From Nitrososphaerota archaeon (GTDB lineage: Archaea; Thermoproteota; Nitrososphaeria; Nitrososphaerales; Gagatemarchaeaceae): DNA of 47,598 nucleotides. Below are positions 1 through 8,735 of the stretch, piece by piece. Within the stretch, counting starts at the first letter, position 1. Each line of letters begins with the position of its first letter. The translations under genes were made by a program, and so were the position numbers. The notes beneath the pieces are model-generated. The model saw only the letters and a list, made by a program, of their open reading frames with translations. It did no database searches and had not been told where the DNA came from. The stretch lies in assembly GCA_027886825.1 (NCBI GenBank), contig JAPCJS010000004.1:1-47598 (forward strand). The letters are read 5' to 3'.

Positions 1-273
1 ACTGTCCTACTTCGCCGACTATGCATTCTGGAAGGGACCTCCAGTGGAACCTGATAGACCCGGACGCGTCATGACGGCTTCGCCTGGCTCTACGATCTGT
101 CTTTGCAAGGGGTTCATTGCGCCTCCCCCTGGGGCTAACATAACGCGTTGGCTTTTGAGCGTCCCTCCGCGGGATTGGCTTGACAGTCGCGAGCGAGAAC
201 GACATTGCCATAGTGTTCGGGCAAAACTACTAATGATGACGAGCCTCTTGAATGCTTTCTAGGTGCTACTTGA

Positions 274-777
274 ATGAACAGTCCGTCAGCTCGAAATTTC
301 TCCCGGCTCGCCATAGCTATCATCCTAGCGGGAGTGGTGATCGGCGCTGGCATCTTCGCCTCGTCCTATCTGGGGACGTCCCGCACAGTGACTGAAACTA
401 CAACGGTCACGTCAACCTTTGCCACCACTAGTGGGACGCCTCAACTGTATCAGTTGGAGTTCTCACAAGAGTCGAATTGTCCCTATGGGTCTTGGCTCGT
501 CCCTTGGGCCGTGGTGCTGAATGGCCGGACGGTCGTTCAACCATCAAATGCAACGCTCCCCCTGTCATACAATGGGGCCCTTCTCACAGGCGACAGCAAC
601 TATTCGAGGATTTTGTTCTCTCTTCCGAACGGCACATACAACTACACGATACTCCCCGATGATCCCCTGGACTCGGCTCAATCCGGCAACGTGACTATCG
701 ATGGCAGTGGCGTCATTGTCCCGGTATACGCATTTATTACGGCCATGGGTTGTTCCTCTACCAGTAGTAGTGGATAG
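274..777 (+). CDS. Membrane-anchored secreted protein with one beta-domain
   Basis: A 167-residue protein with a positively charged N-terminus and one hydrophobic segment at about residues 11-31 (signal anchor or signal peptide), then a Thr/Ser-rich linker to about residue 55. The exported domain that follows has the pattern 'Phe-x-x-(Ser/Gly)-x-Cys-Pro ... Trp-x-Val-x-Leu-Asn-Gly' and 'Phe-Ser-Leu-Pro-Asn-Gly-Thr-Tyr-Asn-Tyr'. This resembles the short beta-sandwich repeats found in many archaeal surface proteins, and the same domain occurs twice in the protein at 16346-17257. Function unknown; it probably faces the cell exterior. The start is ATG and the stop TAG. The gene stands alone, with no recognised partner on either side. 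Confidence 0.75.
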   Translation: MNSPSARNFSRLAIAIILAGVVIGAGIFASSYLGTSRTVTETTTVTSTFATTSGTPQLYQLEFSQESNCPYGSWLVPWAVVLNGRTVVQPSNATLPLSYNGALLTGDSNYSRILFSLPNGTYNYTILPDDPLDSAQSGNVTIDGSGVIVPVYAFITAMGCSSTSSSG

Positions 778-1437
778 ATGCGTTCGAAGCCAAGGCACAT
801 CAAAAACTAGCTATAATCAAAGAGATGAATTTTAAGCCCATCGAGAGGATGGAGGGGGTCAGTGTCTCAATCGAACGACCCATACCTTTCGTTCCTTGGC
901 TTGCATCGGACTGAAGGCGGTTGCAGATTGCAAGAAGCATGTAATTGAGGCGTGCTGGTTTTTGATGTAGCGACGAATTATCGTTATCGACGCCTGCAAC
1001 AGGATCGCCCTCCTCCTGGATGATCCTAACTGGATGAGCAAGCAAGTCTTGCCGGCGGCACTATTCGCGCAGGGCAACTTCTCAGCTATCGAAGCCTATC
1101 TCACTAGTTTGGACTGACTGAACGAGGATCATGTGTTTGCCGCTGGTATCACCACCACCGCTGCATGATCCATGATTAGGACGTAGACGGTCGTCTCTAG
1201 GACAGCCCTTCCATCCCATGTCGGGTTTTGGAACATGGACCTACTTGGAGTAACGTTTCGCGGTACATTATGATATTCCGTTGCATGCCAACGACCCTTT
1301 TCGACAAGGTGTACCGCGCTTAGGCCGAGGGAGCTACGACAGAAGGACAGTCAACGGCATACCTTGATTCGTCCAACTTGGACGTATCGTTATGCCCCTA
1401 ATGCGGTTTCAAAACAAAATTCAATAACATCGAATGC
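778..1437. other. Intergenic stretch without an intact gene
   Basis: No intact gene is convincing here. Short reading frames on the minus strand (about 800-1077) have low-complexity, unprotein-like composition. The only protein-like stretch is the possible 3' remnant at 971-1117, listed separately. No tRNA, repeat array or clear terminator was seen. Confidence 0.5.
971..1117 (+). pseudogene. Possible 3' remnant of an unknown gene
   Basis: A 48-codon open stretch follows an in-frame TAG at 968-970 and ends at TGA 1115-1117. Its translation has a balanced, protein-like composition (a segment reading Asp-Asp-Pro-Asn-Trp-Met-Ser-Lys-Gln-Val near the middle, then Ala-Ile-Glu-Ala-Tyr-Leu). There is no good start codon before the internal ATG at 1034. 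It may be the C-terminal end of a decayed gene or a chance frame. I do not recognise the family. Confidence 0.22.
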
Positions 1438-1455
1438 TTGCTTGCTGATGGATCC

Positions 1456-2430
1456 ATGCCGAATGAATCAACTGTAGAGTGGCTCTTGCAGAGAGATCAA
1501 CCCGCGGCTCGCTACTTGACCCTGACCCAGATCTTTGATAGACCTCTGGAAGATGAGGAAGTCAAAGAAGCCTATTCGGAGATACCAACAAGAGGCTGGG
1601 CAGCGGAGATACTCAAGGAGCAGCTCCCGGACTTTTACGGTCTTCGTGGCTACTGGCACAATTATGTGCTTCTCGACAGACCGAAATATGTAGCAACGGA
1701 GTGGAAGTTCCTGGTTTTGGTCGATCTGGGCTTGACCGCAAAGAACGGTCAAGTATTGAAAACCTGCGAGCTTCTGAGCGAACGATACCTCAAAAATGAA
1801 GAAAATTATCACCTCTGTACGACGGCTAACATCACCAGAGCTCTTCTCCAGGCCGGTTATGATGATGGGCACGATAGGGTGCGCCAGACTTTGGACTGGC
1901 TCGTCAAGGAGCAGAAGGAAGACGGAGGGTGGCACTGCTTTGAATCAACAAAAGGCACTCTCGATTGCTGGGAGCCGCTCAGCGCTTTCTCGGCACTGTC
2001 AAGGAATCGATGGAGCCGTGGCATCAAGAAGAGCGTCGAGCGGGGTGCTGAGTTTTACCTGGAACGGAAACTGTTCAAGGAAGGGCCTCGCAGATATGCG
2101 CCGTGGTTCAGATTTCACTATCCGGTTCATTACTACTATGATCTGCTGGTGGGCCTTGATCTTCTCACTTCGCTCGGTTACGGGAAGGACAGCAGGATGA
2201 AATTTGCCCTGGATCTTCTGCGCAAGAAGCGTAGATCTGACGGTAGATGGGCGCTGGACGCACTGAATCCTGACCTTCCTGCAGATCTACCGGAAACTGA
2301 TTACAGTACATCACCTCCTTTCGAGCCGTTCCCAGCTGTTCCTCTCGGGTTCGAAAAGGTCGGCCGGCCCAGCAAGATGATCACCCTTCGGGCGCTGAGA
2401 GTTCTTGGGAGAGCTGAAACCATAGTTTAG
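1456..2430 (+). CDS. Prenyltransferase/squalene-cyclase-fold protein
   Basis: About 324 residues from the ATG at 1456; a TTG at 1438 would add six. The protein has two QW-like motifs typical of alpha/alpha-barrel repeats of the terpene cyclase/prenyltransferase superfamily: Gln-Lys-Glu-Asp-Gly-Gly-Trp at about residues 153-159 and Arg-Arg-Ser-Asp-Gly-Arg-Trp further on. The rest is helical and rich in aromatic residues (a Tyr-Tyr-Tyr cluster). No DxDD protonation motif of squalene-hopene cyclases is visible, so it need not cyclise a terpene. Proteins of this kind are usually annotated only by fold. It stands alone, with a long gap upstream. Family fairly sure, function unknown. Confidence 0.75.
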   Translation: MPNESTVEWLLQRDQPAARYLTLTQIFDRPLEDEEVKEAYSEIPTRGWAAEILKEQLPDFYGLRGYWHNYVLLDRPKYVATEWKFLVLVDLGLTAKNGQVLKTCELLSERYLKNEENYHLCTTANITRALLQAGYDDGHDRVRQTLDWLVKEQKEDGGWHCFESTKGTLDCWEPLSAFSALSRNRWSRGIKKSVERGAEFYLERKLFKEGPRRYAPWFRFHYPVHYYYDLLVGLDLLTSLGYGKDSRMKFALDLLRKKRRSDGRWALDALNPDLPADLPETDYSTSPPFEPFPAVPLGFEKVGRPSKMITLRALRVLGRAETIV

Positions 2431-2573
2431 TTCAGAAGTAGGCAGTATCCTTTATTGGACCAGAAGGAAATCTATCCTTCGCGGGCACGGCCCTCGTCCG
2501 CAACCGAGCGGAGGTGATTACCTAACTAACTTTTCGATTGACCGGAACGACGGAAACGTATTTCTAGAGCACA

Positions 2574-2975
2574 GTGCGGGAAACCATCATGTTCAACAGT
2601 GACGAGCTCAACTATCTGAAATCTCAGTTTCTCGCCAGAATAGCGACCGCAACGCCCAAGGGCAAGCCGAACGTGGCCACAGTCGGCTTCGAGTTCGATG
2701 GCGAATACTTCTACGTAGGTAGCGTGAATCAGGAGATTCTGCGCAGCACTCCAAAGTACCACAATGTCAAGAACGGAAACAAGCAGGTGGCTATGACCAT
2801 CGACGACCTCGTCTCGGTGGAGCCGTGGAACGTCCGAGGGATAAGGGTGAACGGCCTAGCCGACACGGTCACACGCAAAGGAGAGCTCGGCGAGGGTGAG
2901 TACATCCGTGTCAAGCCCAAGCTCACCTGGAGCTGGGGCATCACCGGGTCCAGCACCAAGACTGTCTGGAAGTAG
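2574..2975 (+). CDS. Pyridoxamine 5'-phosphate oxidase-like flavin/F420 protein
   Basis: A 133-residue split-barrel protein of the PPOX family, starting at GTG 2574 or, more likely, ATG 2589. Recognisable features are the N-terminal helix and strand 'Leu-Lys-Ser-Gln-Phe-Leu-Ala-Arg-Ile-Ala-Thr-Ala-Thr' followed by 'Gly-Lys-Pro-Asn-Val-Ala-Thr-Val-Gly-Phe', then 'Lys-x-x-Asn-Val-Lys-x-Gly-Asn-Lys-Gln-Val-Ala-Met', which is the usual cofactor-side layout of PPOX-class F420- or FMN-dependent reductases. The C-terminus ends in a short Trp/Lys tail. The substrate cannot be told from the sequence. A second, unrelated-looking PPOX protein lies at 31862-32245. Confidence 0.8.
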   Translation: MRETIMFNSDELNYLKSQFLARIATATPKGKPNVATVGFEFDGEYFYVGSVNQEILRSTPKYHNVKNGNKQVAMTIDDLVSVEPWNVRGIRVNGLADTVTRKGELGEGEYIRVKPKLTWSWGITGSSTKTVWK

Positions 2976-3007
2976 GCCTGGGTGCCCGTCCCATCGCGGC
3001 CCCTGCC

Positions 3008-3145
3008 ATGTCGACGGCCGCAAGCGGACGGAGCCAATTCTGTGGCAATACGACAGGAATCGCGGTGGGCATCATCCTTGCGATTATCGGACTAGGCTGT
3101 GCGGTCTACGGACTCTCGCGTCAATTGATGGTATCAGGAGTGTGA
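3008..3145 (+). CDS. Small single-span membrane protein (45 aa)
   Basis: A short ATG-to-TGA frame of 45 codons. A polar N-terminus of about 15 residues precedes a glycine/isoleucine-rich hydrophobic segment at about residues 17-38 and a short basic tail. The composition is typical of a single transmembrane helix. It begins 32 bases after the PPOX stop, so it could be co-transcribed with it. Its last 25 bases overlap the 3' end of the convergent gene at 3121-3456. Support is only compositional; no family recognised. Confidence 0.4.
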   Translation: MSTAASGRSQFCGNTTGIAVGIILAIIGLGCAVYGLSRQLMVSGV

Positions 3146-3456
3146 GTCCGGCTTGCTTTCTTCCAATCGTCGACCTCTTTTTGCATCCTCTCCAGCTCAC
3201 CGTCGAAGACCTTGATCTTCTTCTGCTGGTCCAGGAGGATCGAGAGGAAGAACGGCTCGGTGAGGTAGAACTTGCCGGATTGCTCGATGGCCTCCACGTA
3301 CTTCAGACACGCATCCATCATCTCCTGGGCGACCTTCTTGTCGTCTCCCTTGAGCGCCTCCACGAACCCCTTCCAGCTCTCCAGCTCCTGCCTGAGGAGT
3401 CTCACGGTAGGCTGCTCATTGTCGATCATCGTAACCATAGGGACAGGAATGTGCAA
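3121..3456 (-). CDS. Hypothetical helical/coiled-coil protein
   Basis: Up to 111 residues; the start may be the ATG at residue 1 or one of the internal Met codons at residues 7 and 10. The product is rich in Glu, Lys, Leu and Ala, with heptad-like spacing in the last third ending in a short polar tail. No signal peptide, metal ligands or catalytic motif is visible. It is a soluble helical protein of unknown role. It converges on the small membrane ORF at 3008-3145. Confidence 0.55.
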   Translation of the reverse strand: MHIPVPMVTMIDNEQPTVRLLRQELESWKGFVEALKGDDKKVAQEMMDACLKYVEAIEQSGKFYLTEPFFLSILLDQQKKIKVFDGELERMQKEVDDWKKASRTHTPDTIN

Positions 3457-3523
3457 GGTAATAACACGAGACCAGAAATCGCACTATCGAGGCGAGAGGA
3501 GCTCTGAAACTGATCACACGGAT

Positions 3524-3868
3524 CTAGTCGATTTTGCCGTTCAACCAGAAAATCTCGATAGGATGTCCTTTGGAACACGCGTGCACTATCTTCAGGGACG
3601 ACAGTGGCGTCGATGGGGTCGTTGAGGCCTTGGTATGCGAGTTGTCTGGTTGGTTCACATTAAAGATCTCTCCGCAGGTGGGGCACTCGACCACCTGTTC
3701 CCAGATATTGATTGGAGGCCTAGTCATTTTCACTTCCATAAGGAGAGGCTCTTTCCGCTCGCTGCTTATCCCTCGTAGGCTGCGCTTACCATCGCGAGAC
3801 AGCTCTAGGGCAATGACAATTCGTCGCGTTAACTGAAATCTCCGCTTCGGCTCTTTCTTGCTCATCAT
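3524..3868 (-). CDS. Small zinc-ribbon-like protein
   Basis: A 114-residue basic protein. A Cys-Pro-Thr-Cys knuckle lies at about residues 62-65, and a second ligand cluster, His-Ala-Cys-Ser-Lys-Gly-His, about 30 residues later, so a single Zn site is likely. The ATG is preceded by a strong Shine-Dalgarno sequence (GGAGGATG, seven bases before the start). A TATA-like TTATTAAATA box lies further upstream, in the region shared divergently with poxB. Role unknown; the basic N-terminal half suggests nucleic-acid binding, which is inference. Confidence 0.6.
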   Translation of the reverse strand: MMSKKEPKRRFQLTRRIVIALELSRDGKRSLRGISSERKEPLLMEVKMTRPPINIWEQVVECPTCGEIFNVNQPDNSHTKASTTPSTPLSSLKIVHACSKGHPIEIFWLNGKID

Positions 3869-4035
3869 TCATTGACATCCTCCTGAGTGAGAATATACAC
3901 ATATTTAATAAGAGTTTATGTTTGCTATTTCTAACAAGTTATCCTCAGTCGATCGCCGCCGCTCCAGGGCTGATGCCCGAAACGATCCTGGACAAAGAAC
4001 ACAATGCTCATATCGGATAGATGCAATTGAGCATC

Positions 4036-5766
4036 ATGGCAAAGAAGGTTGCCGATGTTATCATCGAGTCGTTCATTGCTGCAGGCGTAAAGAGGATCTA
4101 TGGGGTTCCGGGAGATTCCTTGAACGGGATTACAGACTCAATTCGAACCCATGGCAAAGACATCAGCTGGGTACACGTTCGGCACGAAGAAACTGCTGCC
4201 TTTGCTGCCGGAGCCGAAGCGCATCTGACAGGGAGGCTGGCGGTCTGTGCTGGAAGCTGTGGTCCTGGCAATATGCATCTGATCAACGGGCTGTACGATT
4301 GCTATCGAAGCCGGGTTCCTGTTCTCGCCATCGCCGCACATATTCCCAGCCGGGAGATAGGAAGCACCTACTTCCAAGAAACTCACCCCGAACTCATCTT
4401 CAGGGAATGCAGCCAGTATTGCGAACTGGTCTCGCATCCCGAGCAGATTCCCCGGATACTCGACATTGCGATGAGGACGGCCATCTCACTTCGGGGAGTC
4501 TCGGTTGTAGTGATCCCAGGAGACATCGCGTTGATGGACGCAGCATCCCACCGCCGACCAAGTAGCTCCTCGGAGCCATCGAGACCTGTGGTCTGTCCCT
4601 CGAAAGAAGAAATCCGGAGGGCAGCCGAGATCCTGAACTCGTCGCAGAAGGTCACGATTCTCGGTGGTGCAGGCTGCGAGGGTGCCCACGCCGAGCTGGT
4701 CGAGGCCGCAGGTCTTCTCCAGGCTCCCGTCGTTCACACGATGCGAGGGAAGGAGTTCGTGGAACACGATAATCCCTACGATGTGGGGATGACCGGACTG
4801 CTGGGATTCTCTTCTGGTTACTACGCCATGATGGATTCGGACGTCCTGTTGATGCTCGGTACCGACTTTCCGTATCAGCAGTTCTACCCCGATAACGCGA
4901 AGATCATCCAGGTTGACATCCGGGGCGAACAGATAGGGCGCAGGACGAGGGTCGATCTGGGGTTGATCGGGGATGTAAAAGAGACCCTGATCGCTCTGAG
5001 GGCGAATCTGGAACAAAAGAGCGACAAAGGGCACCTCAGATCGTCGCTCGACCATTACACAAAGACCCGGACGGACCTGAATTCCTTGGCGGTCGGCGAG
5101 GTGGGACATAAGCCGATACACCCGCAGTACGTCGCGAAGATCCTGGGTGAGGTTGCAGCGGATGACGCCATCTTTTCCTGCGACGTGGGAACCCCCACGG
5201 TCTGGGCAGCGCGCTATCTGCAGATGAACGGCAAGAGGAGGTTGCTCGGCTCGTTTTCCCATGGATCCATGGCAAACGCCCTCCCGCAGGCTATCGGGGC
5301 ACAGGGGGCCTTCCCCGAAAGACAGGTTATTGCACTCTCCGGGGATGGCGGCCTTTCGATGCTGATGGGTGATCTTCTTTCGCTCAGACAGCTCAAATTG
5401 CCGGTCAAGATTGTTGTCTTCAACAATAGCGCTCTCAGCTTTGTTGAGCTCGAGATGAAGGCGGCGGGTATCCTCGACTACGGGACCGATCTCGTCAATC
5501 CCGACTTCTCGAAGCTGTCGGAAGTGGTAGGGATGCTCGGATTACGAGCCGAAGCACCCGAGCAGGTGAGGCCCATGCTGACCCAGGCATTGAGTCACAA
5601 CGGCCCGGCTCTCGTTGACGTAGTCGTCAACCGCCAGGAACTCTCTATTCCACCGAGCATAACCGTTGAAGTGATGAAGGGGTTCACTCTCTATATGATA
5701 AAGGCCGTTCTTAATGGGCGAGGTGACGAGGTGGTTGACCTCGCGAGAACAAACCTCTTCAGATGA
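4036..5766 (+). CDS. poxB: Pyruvate dehydrogenase (quinone) / pyruvate oxidase
   Basis: Thiamine-diphosphate and FAD-dependent peripheral membrane enzyme that oxidises pyruvate to acetate and CO2 and reduces quinone. The 576-residue product, from the ATG at 4036 (an in-frame ATG at 4021 adds five residues), aligns closely from end to end with E. coli PoxB as I remember it. It has the N-terminal Arg-His-Glu-Glu with catalytic Glu at about residue 51, the Cys-Ala-Gly-Ser-Cys-Gly-Pro-Gly segment, the FAD domain, and the ThDP motif Gly-Asp-Gly ... Asn-Asn from about residue 436. The C-terminal tail (Gly-Arg-Gly-Asp-Glu-Val ... Asn-Leu-Phe-Arg) matches the membrane-activated tail of the bacterial enzyme. 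Such similarity in an archaeon suggests transfer from bacteria. Confidence 0.93.
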   Translation: MAKKVADVIIESFIAAGVKRIYGVPGDSLNGITDSIRTHGKDISWVHVRHEETAAFAAGAEAHLTGRLAVCAGSCGPGNMHLINGLYDCYRSRVPVLAIAAHIPSREIGSTYFQETHPELIFRECSQYCELVSHPEQIPRILDIAMRTAISLRGVSVVVIPGDIALMDAASHRRPSSSSEPSRPVVCPSKEEIRRAAEILNSSQKVTILGGAGCEGAHAELVEAAGLLQAPVVHTMRGKEFVEHDNPYDVGMTGLLGFSSGYYAMMDSDVLLMLGTDFPYQQFYPDNAKIIQVDIRGEQIGRRTRVDLGLIGDVKETLIALRANLEQKSDKGHLRSSLDHYTKTRTDLNSLAVGEVGHKPIHPQYVAKILGEVAADDAIFSCDVGTPTVWAARYLQMNGKRRLLGSFSHGSMANALPQAIGAQGAFPERQVIALSGDGGLSMLMGDLLSLRQLKLPVKIVVFNNSALSFVELEMKAAGILDYGTDLVNPDFSKLSEVVGMLGLRAEAPEQVRPMLTQALSHNGPALVDVVVNRQELSIPPSITVEVMKGFTLYMIKAVLNGRGDEVVDLARTNLFR

Positions 5767-6528
5767 GAAATCGCAGACCAGATCTCCATTCTTTATGATG
5801 ATTCAAGTCCATCCAGCGAAAGCATACTGGTTGAAGCTCACATTCCAACTGCGGTGAGGAGCTTCATGCACTTTTCACTCTAAATAAGTCGTGATGCTGA
5901 TCTCCTGGACGGATGGTGTGGGCGTCATCCTGGAAGATACTGTTGGGTCCAAATGCCCGCGTTTTTCAAATGCTTCTCGGATACCATCACCTGGGCTCCG
6001 AGGATTCGTTACTGGCCCATCCCCTTTTTCCTCCTCCGGCAGCAGGACTATCAGCTGCCATGAGTCGAGCAGACCGAAAGATTCCTGGAAAATCCCAAGA
6101 ATCGTTTCCCCCACTATCCATTGTGGGACATGAACAGGGGATTCGGTCCCTGATACAGATGGAACATACGACTCGCATCTCTCGATACATGTGGTTGGCC
6201 GCCGACCAGGCGGATCAGCCTCTTCCTAGTTTTGAGGATCACCTGATTCTGGAATGAAGAAAGTAAACTGGTCGATTCCCGTCGGGCCCGCCTCCGTTCG
6301 GGTTCGAGTCCTTGTTACCCCCTCCGTCTTCACCGCTTGGTTGAGGCATACTGTTACTTTCTTGGTCCGTACATAAACACCAAGAATCTACGGCCGAAAT
6401 GACATCTCGAGGGGTATTGAGTGTTCAAATCTAACCGGCCCCACTAATATTAGTGGGTTCAAGCAACGCACACACGTCAATTCTTCGGGTAGTGGGTCTT
6501 GATTCGTAGTTAATGCCAATCTTGTTCT
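5767..6528. other. Gene-poor gap between poxB and the TolB/TPR gene
   Basis: No convincing gene. Overlapping frames on both strands at about 5875-6257 have mixed composition and none resembles a known family. A TATA-like CTCTAAATAA lies at about 5878. A T-arm-like GGGTTCGAGTCC lies near 6300, but no matching acceptor or D-arm could be built around it. The region may hold decayed sequence. Confidence 0.4.
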
Positions 6529-8349
6529 CTAATTCAGGTATGATCCCGCCTCGTCCGGGTCGGAAACAACTAGAAGAGCATATTTTGATCCGACGTGCTT
6601 TTCCGCGTATTCCTTCACGTCGCTCGGGACCTCGCGCTCCGAGAGCATTACCCCCATCCTGACCTGGTATTTGAAGTTCGAGCTTGCCAGCTCTTTCAGC
6701 TTGTCGATGAACTTGTCGATTGTTGCTTTCGTGGCCCCTTCGCAATAATCGCAGACGATGTACTCGGAGGTGACCCTGTTGTAGGCCACCAGCTGGAAGG
6801 CGACAATCTCTCCTAATATGATGGAGAGCTTGTTCTCGACGCGGCGGTACCCGGATTTCAGGAGGTTCGACGCAAGCCTCTCGGCCCTGTCTTCTTTGGT
6901 TGCCTGCTCACGGGTCTCTGGCACCGTGGTCTGACTCAGACCGATCTTCTGCAGCATAGCGACGTATCGCTGGTCTGACCTTACCGCGTCGCGCTCTGAA
7001 TCAATTCCCATACGCGTCAGCCAATAATCATCGTCGCGGCACGCCCTCTCGAGCCAGTTGAAGCCGGCATCCTTGTCATCGAGTAAGAAGCGCACTCGCG
7101 CTAGCCAGTAGGGGCTCAAGACCTCCTTGTCGAACCCTGCCTCGACCTCGGCCATCAGGCCCCTAGATTCGTCCTTCTTGCCCATCGCCGCGTACACGAA
7201 GGCCGTCATGAGCTTTCTGTGAAGAGGCAGGAGGCCTTGCAAGAGAGGGTCCTCGACGACCTTCAGCGCCTCAGCATACATGGATTTCCCGACGAGGGTC
7301 TGAACGAGCATGATCTGAGGAACCACGTATTTGGGGCTCATCCGCGTGGTTCTCTCGAGTTGTTCGATTGCTTTGTCGTACTCTCTTAGATAGAACAGTG
7401 TGGTTCCTAGGAACATGTTTGCAATCGCCGAGAGCGGGTCAAGCTGCACCGCCTTTTCTGCTTCCGCAAGAGCTTCCGGGGGGCGACCGACTGATAATAG
7501 AAGATTGGAGTACCACATATGAGCCGCCGCATAGCTGGGATTCAGCGCGATCGCACGCCTCAATTCTTCCTCCCCGCGAACCGGGTCCCGCTTGTAGGAG
7601 AATAGCACGGTGCCCAGAACGGCGTGAGCCTCCCCCAGGTCAGGATTGAGCTCAAGAGCCCTCAGGACAGAGGTCAACGCTTTCGGGTAGGCAGTCGCGG
7701 GACGGACAAATCCGACCCTGGCCATCCCGACCATGGTGTTCGCAAGTCCGGCGTAACCGAGCGCGAAGGTCGGGTCCTGCTCGACCGACTTCTCATAGAA
7801 TCTTATCGCTTCCTCGAAGCCCTGCTTGTCCGCTCGGTTCCAGAAGTACCTGCCCTTCAGGTAGAGCGTATAAGCCTCCGCGCTTGACGTCGGGGCCTTC
7901 TCCAGGATGCGTCTCTCGGAGTTGAGCAGTTCGACCTTCAGGGCCTCGACGACCTTCTCCGCTATCTCACTCTGAACGGCGAAGATATCGTCGAGTTGCT
8001 TGTCGTATGTCTGCGTCCATATATGCCCCTCGTCCCTCCCGTCGATGAGCTCTACCGCGATCCTCACTCTGTTGGCAGCCTTCCTGACGCTCCCCTCGAC
8101 CAGGGTGTCAGTGGAGAGCTCCCTGGCGATCTCGATCACCCCTTTCGTACTGTTCTTGTACTGCATGACTGAGGTCCTCGATATGACCTTGAGGCCATCG
8201 ATAGCCGACAGCGAGGTTATGAGCTCCTCAGTGATTCCGTCCGAAAAGTACTCGTTCTCCGGATCGGAGCTCATGTTCTTGAACGGGAGAATCGCTATAG
8301 TGGGCCTGCCCGAGGCACCCTGTGCAGGCTTGCTTTCTCCAGAGAGCAA
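6529..8349 (-). CDS. TolB-like N-terminal domain plus TPR repeat protein
   Basis: A 606-residue protein. Residues about 15-120 match the TolB/FlgO-type nucleotide-fold domain often found with bacterial adenylate cyclases and winged-helix regulators (Ile-Ala-Ile-Leu-Pro-Phe-Lys-Asn-Met-Ser, Phe-Ser-Asp-Gly-Ile-Thr-Glu-Glu-Leu, Leu-Val-Glu-Gly-Ser-Val-Arg). At least five TPR repeats follow to about residue 460, with the typical Ala/Tyr/Pro spacing (for example Leu-Glu-Leu-Asn-Pro-Asp, Ile-Ala-Leu-Asn-Pro-Ser, Val-Gln-Leu-Asp-Pro-Leu). The last ~110 residues form a separate alpha/beta domain with a Cys-Asp-Tyr-Cys pair that I do not recognise. No DNA-binding or cyclase domain is fused at the N-terminus, unlike many bacterial relatives. 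It is probably a protein-interaction scaffold; partner unknown. Confidence 0.8.
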   Translation of the reverse strand: MLSGESKPAQGASGRPTIAILPFKNMSSDPENEYFSDGITEELITSLSAIDGLKVISRTSVMQYKNSTKGVIEIARELSTDTLVEGSVRKAANRVRIAVELIDGRDEGHIWTQTYDKQLDDIFAVQSEIAEKVVEALKVELLNSERRILEKAPTSSAEAYTLYLKGRYFWNRADKQGFEEAIRFYEKSVEQDPTFALGYAGLANTMVGMARVGFVRPATAYPKALTSVLRALELNPDLGEAHAVLGTVLFSYKRDPVRGEEELRRAIALNPSYAAAHMWYSNLLLSVGRPPEALAEAEKAVQLDPLSAIANMFLGTTLFYLREYDKAIEQLERTTRMSPKYVVPQIMLVQTLVGKSMYAEALKVVEDPLLQGLLPLHRKLMTAFVYAAMGKKDESRGLMAEVEAGFDKEVLSPYWLARVRFLLDDKDAGFNWLERACRDDDYWLTRMGIDSERDAVRSDQRYVAMLQKIGLSQTTVPETREQATKEDRAERLASNLLKSGYRRVENKLSIILGEIVAFQLVAYNRVTSEYIVCDYCEGATKATIDKFIDKLKELASSNFKYQVRMGVMLSEREVPSDVKEYAEKHVGSKYALLVVSDPDEAGSYLN

Positions 8350-8735
8350 CGAGACTTGAAACTTGACTTGTGATTAGATATGTCTTTGGATTTGGTCGAT
8401 CTCTATGTCCCTGGTACAGGAGGAACCTCTTGGTTCGCCAAGGGAGTCGATAATCGTTTTTGACCTAATGCCACGTGCGTCGTTCCACTCTACAAATGAG
8501 TTCAAGACCGAGTAGACCTTCTCTCCGCTCACCTCCACCACTCTTTTGTCACACCAGATGGGCTTTTTCTTGCTAATAACAGGGCGGGCTTGAACCCGTT
8601 CGGGTCTGTGTACCGTGGGCCCGCATCCATTCGAGCCTCGGAAGGGCCGTGGAATTCGTTTGGGGCGACAGCAGAACCGTTACCCCTCGAGGACCTTCGC
8701 CAACCTCCCGCTTCCCCTGTACCTTCGACTCACGT
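8350..8735. other. Intergenic stretch
   Basis: This stretch separates the start of the TolB/TPR gene from the 3' end of the frame-broken gene at 8736-10155. An AT-richer segment near 8360-8380 could hold the promoter of the TolB/TPR gene. Open frames on the plus strand (about 8590-9020) run on antisense to the neighbouring gene and have its reverse-complement composition, so they are shadows. Confidence 0.4.

Noticed and set aside
32-50. ORB-like CTCCAGTGGAAC near the left edge
   Set aside because: A single partial match without the G-rich part or neighbours; expected by chance.
44-262. Open frame at the left edge
   Set aside because: It may be the end of a gene from outside, but composition is not convincing and no family is seen.
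4486-5262. A 258-residue minus-strand frame opposite poxB
   Set aside because: Shadow of the strongly conserved PoxB frame; composition unlike a real protein.
5913-6257. 114-codon plus-strand frame in the gap after poxB
   Set aside because: Several frames on both strands are open here; none has a ribosome site, promoter or family signature.
6285-6330. T-arm-like GGGTTCGAGTCC near 6300, suggesting a tRNA
   Set aside because: No acceptor pair, D-arm or anticodon stem can be built around it on either strand, and the T-stem itself does not pair well.
8580-8640. tRNA-3'-end-like sequence that could be an attachment site
   Set aside because: It resembles the 6300 region only in short GC-rich words; no integrase gene and no exact repeat of useful length bound the interval.
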